Shown here piece by piece: positions 7,426-12,334 of a stretch of DNA of 12,334 nucleotides (position 1 is its first letter; each line of letters begins with the position of its first letter). A program made the translations under genes and the position numbers. The stretch comes from Phoenicibacter congonensis (lineage in GTDB: Bacteria; Actinomycetota; Coriobacteriia; Coriobacteriales; Eggerthellaceae): contig JAUMVS010000002.1 in assembly GCA_030530045.1 (NCBI GenBank), positions 1 through 12,334 of the forward strand. Reading direction: 5' to 3'. Under the pieces are notes generated by a model, which had not been told where the DNA came from, ran no database searches, and saw only the letters and a program-made list of their open reading frames with translations.

Positions 7426-8862
7426 TTGAGTAAGGCTATAGAGAAATACCATGCCATGCCCGTGCAGGCGAAGGCCGCCATCTGGTTTGCAATCTGTTCG
7501 GTGATTACGAAGTGCATTTCCATGATTACCGTCCCAATCTTCACGCGCCTTATGACAACCGAACAGTACGGCGTGTACTCGGTCTACAACTCCTGGTTAC
7601 AGATGGTCACCGTAGTGGCTACGCTTCGCCTGGACTACGCTGTGTTCAACAAAGGCATGAGCAAGTTTCCCGAAGAGCGCGACACCTACACCGTGAGCAT
7701 GCAGACGTTCACGAGTATTATCGTTGTGTTCCTTGCCCTGGTCTACATCCCCTTCGCCGACATTATCAATAGCTACACTGGTCTTTCAACTTTCATTACC
7801 CTCATGATGTTCCTGGAGATAGTATTCACCGCTGGGGTCTCATATTGGATGACCAGGAGGCGCTATGAGTACAAGTACCGCTCAATCATCCTAACCACGC
7901 TTCTCATATCGGTTGGCAATGCGCTTTTAGGCGTGGCCGGTGTGCTTATTTTCGAGCAAAAGGACGTTGCGAGAATCGCTTCATGCGTGCTCGTCTACTG
8001 TATCGTGGGAACTGTTATCTACATCGTCAACATTAGCCGGGGAGGGGTGTTGATAAAATGGCGCTTCATCAAGTTCGCTCTTGCGTTCAATCTGCCGCTT
8101 TTGCCCCACTACGCGGCCATGTACGTGATTGACTCATTCGACCTCATTATGATTCAAGCAATGGTAGGCTTCTCGGCCGCCGCTATCTACAGCGTCGCCT
8201 GCTCTTTGGGCAACGTGCTTAAGATTGTGACAAACAGCATCAACAACGCGATAGTGCCTTGGATGTATGAGATGCTAGGGGCCTGCGAGTATAAAAAGCT
8301 GGGCAAGGCAACCTCACTCGTCATTCTCGTCCCGGTGGTGCCAGTGCTCCTGCTTATCCTGGTCGCACCCGAGGTAATCTGGCTTTTCGGCGGAGACACC
8401 TACGCTGAGGCGTAGTACGTGCTCGCCCCCATTGCTGAGACCCTCGTCTTCTCGTTCTGTTATACGGTGATGAGCAATATAGAGTTCTACTTCGACAAGA
8501 ACAAGTTCGTCATGTTCGTATCTTTGGTTGCAAGTGCAACCAACGTAGCACTCAACTTCGTGTTCATTTCGCTGTTCGGCTTCCTAGCGGCGGCCTACAC
8601 CACACTTGGGTGCTATGTTTTCATGGCAATTTGCCACTTCGTGTATGTGAGGGCGATTTTCAAACGGAAGGGGATTGAGCCGCCTTTCAACCCAGCCCTC
8701 CTTGGTGGTGCCGGATTGGGTCTTATCGGACTTGGCCTGTGTCTTACCCTGCTATACCCATACCCGATTGCTAGATTTTGTGCCTTTGCGGTTGCTATGG
8801 GTTTACTATTCGTCAAGAGAAAGCAGCTAATTGGATTCATGCGAAGGATTAAAAAGAAGTAA
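7426..8862 (+). pseudogene. Wzx-type polysaccharide flippase split by one in-frame TAG
   Basis: Reading from TTG 7426 (GAGG at 7413-7416, 9-nt spacing) gives 329 residues of a multi-pass oligosaccharide flippase (AAIWFAICSVITKCISMITVPIFTRLMTTEQYGVYSVYNSW, then many membrane segments) up to GGDTYAEA. A TAG at 8413-8415 follows, and the same frame continues YVLAPIAETLVFSF..NIEFYFDKNKFVMF..NVALNFVFISLFGFLAAAYTTL to TAA 8860-8862. Intact relatives read straight through the YAEA-x-YV junction, and the total of 478 codons is normal for the family. No frameshift is needed, so this is a single nonsense change. Known role: flipping lipid-linked repeat units across the membrane. The upstream fragment would lose the last four or so helices. 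GTG 8419, with GAGG at 8407-8410, could allow re-initiation and a two-piece protein. The alternatives are a true pseudogene, suppression, or a sequencing error. It is the last gene of the operon. Confidence 0.85.
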
Positions 8863-8866
8863 AGCG

Positions 8867-8907
8867 TTTACACAGCTGGGTAAATTTAATTTTACACAAC
8901 TGCGTAA
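8867..8907. promoter_or_regulatory. Two similar palindromic sites (candidate operator pair)
   Basis: TTTACACAGCTGGGTAA (8867-8883) and TTTACACAACTGCGTAA (8891-8907) are direct copies with 2 mismatches in 17, offset by 24 nt. Each is itself close to a palindrome: with base 8884 the first reads TTTAC-a-CAGCTG-g-GTAAA, in which 8 of 9 pairs match. Two such sites about two helical turns apart, upstream of a strong Shine-Dalgarno and a small open frame, look like binding sites for a dimeric repressor. No good -35/-10 pair is visible, and the regulator is unknown. Confidence 0.5.
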
Positions 8908-8928
8908 CCGTTTGAGTAGGAGGAGTAT

Positions 8929-9069
8929 ATGAGGATTGACCAAATTGCCATACCATCAAGGCAAAAAGTAGTGCAGGCGGCATTGGCTAAAGCTGGGACA
9001 GTTGCCTTTGAATCGGTGCGCGGGTCAATCGGTGAGCACTCCCAATCCAAATGCGAAATTATTGCATAG
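8929..9069 (+). CDS. Small unidentified protein of 46 aa, possibly a truncated remnant
   Basis: The open frame starts at an ATG 5 nt after a perfect AGGAGGAG (8918-8925). It begins MRIDQIAIPSRQKVVQAALA and ends SQSKCEIIA before TAG 9067-9069. I do not recognise the product. The first half could form an amphipathic helix and the protein is neutral to basic, with no signal peptide or membrane segment. The strong ribosome binding site, together with the two palindromes directly upstream, argues that translation started here at least once. The abrupt end and the lack of family resemblance suggest the 5' piece of a longer gene whose remainder was lost. It runs toward the opposite-strand winged-helix gene, whose 3' end lies 82 nt away. 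Confidence 0.4.
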   Translation: MRIDQIAIPSRQKVVQAALAKAGTVAFESVRGSIGEHSQSKCEIIA

Positions 9070-9151
9070 AAAGCTATGACAGCTTCTTCTACCCCCATCG
9101 CTCTCATGGATTTATCACCTTCCCATCATTCAAGCTGCAAGCAAGCTTAGA

Positions 9152-9496
9152 CTAGTAACCCAGGCTTTCTTTAAACCCTTCCGTCAGCGCAAACGAAAGA
9201 GGGTTCCGCTTGTTGAATTTCTCGACAATGCCCTTCTTCTCAAGGGAAGCGAAGTGCTTTCTTGTCATCTGCTCTTTTAAACCAAGAAGTGAAGCCATTC
9301 CTGCAAGAGAAACATCACCAAAGAGGCCAAACACTTCACGCTGCAACAGGATGTAGACAATTTGCAGTTCTTTTTCTTTTAAATCATGCTTGGTTTCGAT
9401 TTGTTTAATTTCAGCATCAAGACTATCTAATTTCGATTTGCATGATTCCAAGTTGTCGATAATCTCAATTTGTGCTTCTCGAATCATCTTTAACAT
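9152..9496 (-). CDS. Small protein with coiled coil and winged helix, third gene after the toxin
   Basis: The 114-residue protein has a predicted coiled coil at about 8-45 (EIIDNLESCKSKLDSLDAEIKQIETKHDLKEKEL). A winged-helix-like domain follows at about 46-110: an LAGMASLLGLKEQMTRKHFASLEKKGIVEK helix-turn-helix (64-93), then a FNKRNPLSFALT wing. It probably binds DNA as a dimer. I cannot place it in a named family; MarR-like is the nearest description. It lies 65 nt downstream of the YoeB-type toxin on the same strand, so it may be the third gene of that operon. The start has no clear Shine-Dalgarno, and an in-frame stop a few codons upstream rules out a longer form with ATG. The leader is very AT-rich (15/60 GC at 9481-9540). 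It could be an extra regulator of the module or an unrelated passenger. Confidence 0.65.
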   Translation of the reverse strand: MLKMIREAQIEIIDNLESCKSKLDSLDAEIKQIETKHDLKEKELQIVYILLQREVFGLFGDVSLAGMASLLGLKEQMTRKHFASLEKKGIVEKFNKRNPLSFALTEGFKESLGY

Positions 9497-9561
9497 CGAA
9501 TAAATTGAGGATGTTAATTAAGTAAAGATATAAACCGAAAAATCGAAAACAAAGAAACTAA

Positions 9562-9855
9562 CTAGATTTTCTCGTAATGTGTCCACATCCTGATCACTTT
9601 AACTATGCCGTCGAATGCTACACCGTTATCTTCAAAAATCCCAGGAACCACCTCGTAAACAAACCTGTGCTGTAGATTTATTCTGCGGGAGAAAGAACCC
9701 TCTAAATTTCCTCTCAACGCCTCATACGCTGGGGGGTTAGCCAAAGGATCTTTCTTCACAACCTCTATCAAAGACTTCGCCTTTGCATCTAGCCCAGCAG
9801 CTTTGAGTTTCTTAGCGTCCTTGAGTGCTTGTCTAGTGAAAACCACCTTCCACAT
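9562..9855 (-). CDS. yoeB: YoeB/Txe-family ribosome-dependent mRNA endonuclease toxin
   Basis: The 97-residue protein (MWKVVFTRQALKDAKKLKAAG...) has the RelE/YoeB fold signature PLANPPAYEALRGNLEGSFSRRINLQHRFVYEV. The residues expected for YoeB catalysis are present: E45, R64 and the C-terminal H93 in WTHYE, matching E46, R65 and H83 of the E. coli protein. It is 13 residues longer than E. coli YoeB, mainly through an insert after VYEVVPG that is also seen in some Gram-positive members. Known role: cleaves mRNA in the ribosomal A site when freed from YefM. Its ATG lies 3 nt after the antitoxin stop, and GGAGTGG at the end of the antitoxin gene serves as ribosome binding site, so translation is coupled. 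All catalytic residues are intact, so it is likely active. Confidence 0.93.
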   Translation of the reverse strand: MWKVVFTRQALKDAKKLKAAGLDAKAKSLIEVVKKDPLANPPAYEALRGNLEGSFSRRINLQHRFVYEVVPGIFEDNGVAFDGIVKVIRMWTHYEKI

Positions 9856-9858
9856 AAC

Positions 9859-10110
9859 CTACCACTCCAGTTCGTCTTCACTAAAACAATCTGAAATCGG
9901 GGTCTTCATTCCGTCTACAATAGATTCTGACATTCCTGGTATTCCATTGAGATAAAGCGTCTCCTCAATCGCAGACCATTCATCCTCTCCAATTAGAACA
10001 GCACCTTTTCCTTTGCTGGTCGTTATTGCAATTGGCGCGCAATTCTCATTAACACTGGCTATCAGATTATAAATGTCTTTTCTCGCAGCAGTTGCTGTTA
10101 CTGAACCCAT
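9859..10110 (-). CDS. yefM: YefM/Phd-family antitoxin
   Basis: The 83-residue protein has the Phd/YefM N-terminal DNA-binding and dimerisation domain: TATAARKDIYNLIASVNENCAPIAITTSKGKGAVLIGEDEWSAIEETLYLNGIPGM (5-60). An acidic tail (SDCFSEDELEW) of the kind that wraps the toxin follows. Known role: neutralises YoeB and, with it, represses its own operon at palindromes. AAGGAG 5 nt before the ATG supports the start. A sigma70-like promoter and GTAC-core inverted repeats lie directly upstream, as expected for autoregulation with conditional cooperativity. It is first in the operon, followed by the toxin after 3 nt. Confidence 0.92.
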   Translation of the reverse strand: MGSVTATAARKDIYNLIASVNENCAPIAITTSKGKGAVLIGEDEWSAIEETLYLNGIPGMSESIVDGMKTPISDCFSEDELEW

Positions 10111-10120
10111 GATTGCTCCT

Positions 10121-10169
10121 TTACGTACATTTTAGCGTACGTTTATGATAATGTACGTAAGAACGTACG
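10121..10169. promoter_or_regulatory. Nested inverted repeats with GTAC cores: toxin-antitoxin operator
   Basis: TTACGTACATT (10121-10131) and AATGTACGTAA (10150-10160) are exact inverted copies. CGTACGTT (10136-10143) and AACGTACG (10162-10169) form a second exact inverted pair interleaved with the first. That makes four GTAC-centred half-sites in 49 bp, overlapping the -35, spacer and -10. YefM-YoeB of E. coli binds palindromes with a TGTACA core, so these are very likely the autoregulatory sites. Confidence 0.75.
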
Positions 10170-10173
10170 TCAA
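10145..10173 (-). promoter_or_regulatory. Promoter of the yefM-yoeB operon
   Basis: On the - strand TTGACG (10173-10168) is followed after 17 nt by TATCAT (10150-10145). This is a near-consensus housekeeping promoter, with a predicted start about 27 nt before the antitoxin ATG. It lies inside the operator repeats. Confidence 0.78.
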
Positions 10174-10246
10174 GCTATTTGAAAATATTTTTCCTCTACG
10201 TCTTCTGCAAACGCTGTTTCCTAAATTGAACTGCTTTCCAACACAC

Positions 10247-10272
10247 AAAAAGCCGCCGGTTGCCCAGCGGCT
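10247..10272 (-). terminator. Rho-independent terminator of the substrate-binding protein gene
   Basis: Read on the - strand, AGCCGC (10272-10267), a 10-nt loop and GCGGCT (10256-10251) form a GC-rich stem followed directly by TTTTG. It lies about 30 nt after the stop of the lipoprotein gene. The + strand side has only a looser T-rich stretch further on (10273-10295). Confidence 0.82.
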
Positions 10273-10302
10273 CTTCTGCTTGTTCTTTATTTTTTGAGCT
10301 AA

Positions 10303-11328
10303 TTATTCAATAACTCTGAAGTTTTTGTCGGTTGGGATTGTGATGCCCAGAGCCTCAGCTGTTTGCTTGTTGACCGACTTGTCGATTGAAGGAAGAACAT
10401 TTACAGGAACTTCGCTGACCTGCTTGCCTTCGAGAAGCTGGATAGCGAGCTTTGCCGACTCTTGGCCGAGGTTGTCGTTTGTGCAAGAGACGCTCTCGAG
10501 TGCGCCGGTCTCGGTCATGACGGGGTCGGTGCCGAGAACTGGGATGCCAGCCTTGGTTGCTACGTCGGTGAGCTGAGCCATTGCAACTTGAACGATTGAG
10601 TCAGCTGGAACATAGATGCTGCCGCACTCAGAAGCAAGAGCTTGTCCGACTTGCTGAACTTCGCTTGAGTTCTGGACTGTCTTCATCTCATACTCAACGC
10701 CGCGGCCTTTGAGGTAATCGGCAGCTTGCTCAGCTGTGACCTGCGCATTTCTGTCGCTAGCAGTGTAAATGATGCCAACTGGCTTGCTCAGAAGGTCGCT
10801 CTTGAGCTCCTCGCCTGCTGTGAAAATTGCCTCAACGTCGGCGAAGTTTGTGGTGCCAGTCATGCCCTTGTCAGGTGCGTCGAGCGTGGTGGTGACGCCA
10901 GCGTTAACAGGGTCGGTGACGCTCATGAACACCATTGGAGTTGAAATGCCAGCGTTCGCGCAAGCCTGTGCAGGTGGTGTTGCGATTGGAACAATCACGT
11001 CGTAGTCGCTGTTTTTGAGCTGTGCTGCAATCTGGTTCAGCGTCGAAGAATCGCCCTGTGCGTTCTTCACGTCGTAGGTCACATTGGTGTAGCCTGCGTC
11101 AGCCATGCCAGTTTTGAAGCCGTCCATCATTGTCTGGAATGCATCGTTGTCAACAATCTCTACGAAGCAAACCTTGACTTCGCTGCTCTTGTCCTTGGTG
11201 CTGGTTCCGCTTGAGCTGTTCCCTGAGCATCCCACGAGCGAGATTGCGAGCACAGAACAAATCAAAACGGCAATCGCTATGCTCATTGTCTTCTTCATTT
11301 TTGTCATTGATAATTTCAGGCAGTTCAT
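10303..11328 (-). CDS. ABC transporter substrate-binding lipoprotein, TrpX-like (PF04392 type)
   Basis: The 341-residue product has an N-terminal signal with hydrophobic core MSIAIAVLICSVLAIS and lipobox LVGC (Cys34 lipidated), then a Ser/Thr/Lys linker and a two-lobe periplasmic-binding-like domain. KVCFVEIVDNDAFQTMMDGFKTGMADAGY, DVIVPIATPPAQACAN, PMVFMSVTDPVNAGV, MTGTTNFADVEAIF, GIIYTASDRNAQV and IPVLGTDPVMTETGAL are the hallmarks of the ABC_sub_bind family, which includes aromatic amino-acid (tryptophan/tyrosine) binders. The ligand here is not proven. I chose ATG 11328 because AGGAAAGGAAG lies just before it. The frame stays open to 11514, but that would run through a repeat element, and Met at 11298 has no ribosome binding site. 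A terminator follows directly and no permease or ATPase gene is adjacent downstream, so it must work with a transporter encoded elsewhere. Confidence 0.9.
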   Translation of the reverse strand: MNCLKLSMTKMKKTMSIAIAVLICSVLAISLVGCSGNSSSGTSTKDKSSEVKVCFVEIVDNDAFQTMMDGFKTGMADAGYTNVTYDVKNAQGDSSTLNQIAAQLKNSDYDVIVPIATPPAQACANAGISTPMVFMSVTDPVNAGVTTTLDAPDKGMTGTTNFADVEAIFTAGEELKSDLLSKPVGIIYTASDRNAQVTAEQAADYLKGRGVEYEMKTVQNSSEVQQVGQALASECGSIYVPADSIVQVAMAQLTDVATKAGIPVLGTDPVMTETGALESVSCTNDNLGQESAKLAIQLLEGKQVSEVPVNVLPSIDKSVNKQTAEALGITIPTDKNFRVIE

Positions 11329-11369
11329 TTTTCTTCTTCCTTTCCTCATGAACCGTTTTTGCTGTCCAA

Positions 11370-11396
11370 ATTCTAGCACGCAAAAACTTATGACAA
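11370..11396 (-). promoter_or_regulatory. Possible promoter of the substrate-binding protein gene
   Basis: On the - strand TTGTCA (11396-11391) and TAGAAT (11375-11370) resemble -35 and -10 boxes, but the spacer is only 15 nt. The leader to the ATG would be about 35-40 nt. This is plausible by position but weak by spacing. Confidence 0.35.
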
Positions 11397-11412
11397 TTTC
11401 TGCACTCGCGTG

Positions 11413-11504
11413 CAAATTGGGGACGGAGGTGAATGTACATGCGCGAAAAAAGCCAGTGTAGCAAGCACTTTTTACGAGCGGAAATTTACCTCCGTCCCCA
11501 TTTG
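11413..11504. repeat. Imperfect 81-bp inverted-repeat element (REP/MITE-like hairpin)
   Basis: GGGGACGGAGGT (11419-11430) and ACCTCCGTCCCC (11488-11499) are exact 12-bp inverted arms. They are flanked by CAAAT on the left and ATTTG on the right, with one extra T on the left. Inside, GCGCGAAAAA and TTTTTACGAGC pair imperfectly, and AGTG (11455-11458) pairs with CACT (11466-11469) around a 7-nt loop, so the whole element can fold as one hairpin. It encodes nothing. The GTGACAAATGGGGACGG outer end (complement of 11494-11510) resembles REP sequences mobilised by REP-associated tyrosine transposases. That link comes from memory of the motif style, not from a search. Confidence 0.65.
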
Positions 11505-11583
11505 TCACTAGCAAGTGAGTTAAGGTAATAAGTAAATCGAATTACCAAGCGCATTGCGAGTGCGGCAAGCGGCGATGAGAGTT

Positions 11584-11589
11584 TAAAAT
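11584..11589 (+). promoter_or_regulatory. Possible -10 box giving a leaderless tadA transcript
   Basis: TAAAAT ends 7 nt before the tadA ATG (11597), so transcription would begin at or next to the start codon. No Shine-Dalgarno is present upstream of that ATG. The -35 region (near 11561-11566) is poor, so this is tentative. Confidence 0.3.
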
Positions 11590-11596
11590 CTATTGC

Positions 11597-12082
11597 ATGA
11601 ATAATGAAGTGATGACAGACGAATATTACATGCGTCTTGCAATTGAGGAAGCGGTTGTAGCAGGTGCAGAAGACGAGGTGCCAATTGGCGCTGTCGTCAT
11701 AAACGAAGCAGGCGAAGTCATCGCTCGCGGTCACAACAAGCGCGAGCAGCTAAAAAGCCCTTCAGCTCATGCGGAATTCCTTGCAATTGAAGACGCTGCA
11801 AAAAAGCTTGAAGCTTGGCGCCTTTCTGGTTGCACAGTTTATGTAACTCTTGAGCCTTGCATCATGTGCTCGGGGCTCATGCATCAATCGCGCATTGCAC
11901 GCTGTGTTTTTGGCGCCTTCGACCAAAAAGCAGGCGCTCTCTCAACTCTCTATAACATCGCAGATGATGAACGCCTGAACCACAACTTCGAGGTCACAGG
12001 TGGTGTTCTCGAAGTGGAATGCGCCAAACTCTTAAGCGACTTCTTCAAAGCCCGCCGCAATAAAAAAACCCCTAATTCTTAA
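11597..12082 (+). CDS. tadA: tRNA-specific adenosine deaminase TadA
   Basis: The 161-residue protein is a cytidine-deaminase-fold enzyme. It has YYMRLAIEEAVVAGAEDEVPIGAVVI at the N-terminus, SAHAEFLAI with zinc ligand H58 and proton-shuttle E60, and TLEPCIMCSGLM with zinc ligands C88 and C91. SRIARCVFGAFDQKAGA and the C-terminal LLSDFFKARR helix, used for tRNA binding, complete the TadA pattern. Known role: deaminates the wobble adenosine 34 of tRNA-Arg(ACG) to inosine in the cytoplasm, which is essential in most bacteria. ATG 11597 is taken as the start, though ATG 11612 (MTDEYYMRL) would also give a normal-length enzyme. It is transcribed divergently from the substrate-binding protein and converges on the ABC ATPase gene. 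Confidence 0.95.
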   Translation: MNNEVMTDEYYMRLAIEEAVVAGAEDEVPIGAVVINEAGEVIARGHNKREQLKSPSAHAEFLAIEDAAKKLEAWRLSGCTVYVTLEPCIMCSGLMHQSRIARCVFGAFDQKAGALSTLYNIADDERLNHNFEVTGGVLEVECAKLLSDFFKARRNKKTPNS

Positions 12083-12095
12083 AAAGAATCAGGGG
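12062..12095 (-). terminator. Rho-independent terminator of the ABC ATPase gene, overlapping the tadA stop
   Basis: On the - strand CCCCT-g-ATTCTT (12095-12084), a 3-nt loop and AAGAAT-t-AGGGG (12080-12069) form an 11-bp stem with one mismatch, followed by TTTTTTT (12068-12062). The + strand has no T run after the stem, so it serves the minus-strand gene. The tadA stop codon (12080-12082) lies at the loop. Confidence 0.85.
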
Positions 12096-12118
12096 CTCAA
12101 ACACGTTTAAGCTAATTC

Positions 12119-12334
12119 TTATTTCAGCACTGACGCATCGGGATGCAAAAGCGAAGGAGCAGCACCGAGCAAGAGCTTCGTGTAGTCGTCTTGTGGGTTA
12201 GCCATAACTTCTTTTGCAGGGCCAGTCTCAACCATTTGTCCTTTATTCATAACGACAATTCTGTCAGAAATGTAGCGAACAGTTTGGATGTCGTGCGAAA
12301 TGAACACCATCGCAAGGCCGAGGTCTTTCTTGAG
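12119..12334 (-). CDS. ABC transporter ATP-binding protein, oligopeptide/dipeptide type, C-terminal end (start outside window)
   Basis: The frame is open to the window edge, and only the last 71 residues are present. They begin LKKDLGLAMVFISHDIQTVRYISDRIVVMNKGQMVETGPAKEVMANP: the H-loop (the His of ISHD), then the conserved VRYISDRIVVM..G..VE.G strand region found just after the D-loop in ABC ATPases. The tail DDYTKLLLGAAPSLLHPD resembles the YT..LL.A.P end of DppF/OppF/GsiA-type ATPases, which energise peptide or nickel import. The in-frame ATG at 12310 falls inside this conserved block and is not the start. A strong terminator follows 24 nt after the stop. The substrate cannot be told from this fragment. 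Confidence 0.88.
   Translation of the reverse strand, partial: LKKDLGLAMVFISHDIQTVRYISDRIVVMNKGQMVETGPAKEVMANPQDDYTKLLLGAAPSLLHPDASVLK

Noticed and set aside
8419..8862. A separate 147-residue membrane protein starting at GTG 8419
   Set aside because: It is in the same frame as the flippase and begins in the middle of its conserved domain, so it is annotated as the downstream half of the split gene. Re-initiation is discussed as a possibility only.
8892..9107. 71-residue open frame on the - strand opposite the small gene at 8929
   Set aside because: It has no ribosome binding site support, and it would run through the palindromic sites. The + strand has the perfect Shine-Dalgarno.
9070..9151. 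Short hairpin AAGCT-N5-AGCTT and HindIII-like AAGCTT repeats between the convergent genes
   Set aside because: The stems are only 5 bp and lack a T run, so this is not convincing as a terminator or an attachment site.
11329..11514. N-terminal extension of the substrate-binding protein to 11514
   Set aside because: It would translate the hairpin repeat and the promoter region, and it would place 60 extra residues before a normal lipoprotein signal peptide. The ATG at 11328 has a good ribosome binding site.

Overview
The window looks like a chromosomal piece from a Gram-positive actinomycete of moderate GC, most likely class Coriobacteriia (Olsenella/Collinsella-like). This is a judgement from gene content, moderate and patchy GC, AGGAGG-type ribosome binding sites, and a GGGGACGG inverted repeat of a style I associate with that group. 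No sequence search was possible.

Bases 1-8862 (+ strand) are the downstream part of a cell-surface polysaccharide operon. The order is the 3' end of a GT2 glycosyltransferase, a GT4 glycosyltransferase, a second GT2, an EpsG/Wzy-like multi-pass polymerase, a polysaccharide pyruvyltransferase-family protein, a large three-part fusion (pyruvyltransferase-family domain, two [4Fe-4S] clusters, FrhB-like domain), and a Wzx-type flippase. The first four genes abut or overlap by 0-4 nt. Glycosyltransferases would build the lipid-linked repeat unit, the two pyruvyltransferase-family proteins and the redox module would modify it, the flippase would export it and the EpsG-like protein would polymerise it. 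The flippase reading frame is interrupted by one in-frame TAG. GC changes abruptly inside the GT4 gene (near 840) and inside the fusion gene (core about 5640-7080), which suggests recombination.

Bases 8863-9151 are a junction. They hold two similar palindromic sites, then a perfect Shine-Dalgarno sequence and a 46-codon open frame that I cannot identify. Bases 9152-10173 (- strand) are a YefM/YoeB-type toxin-antitoxin operon with a strong promoter embedded in GTAC-core inverted repeats. A small coiled-coil plus winged-helix gene follows the toxin.

Bases 10247-11328 (- strand) encode a TrpX-type substrate-binding lipoprotein that ends in its own terminator, with no permease or ATPase gene next to it on the downstream side. 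An 81-bp imperfect hairpin element (REP/MITE-like) lies between it and the divergent tadA gene (11597-12082, +). The window ends in the C-terminal part of an oligopeptide-type ABC transporter ATPase on the - strand. Its terminator overlaps the tadA stop codon.

I saw no tRNA, rRNA, CRISPR array or transposase gene.
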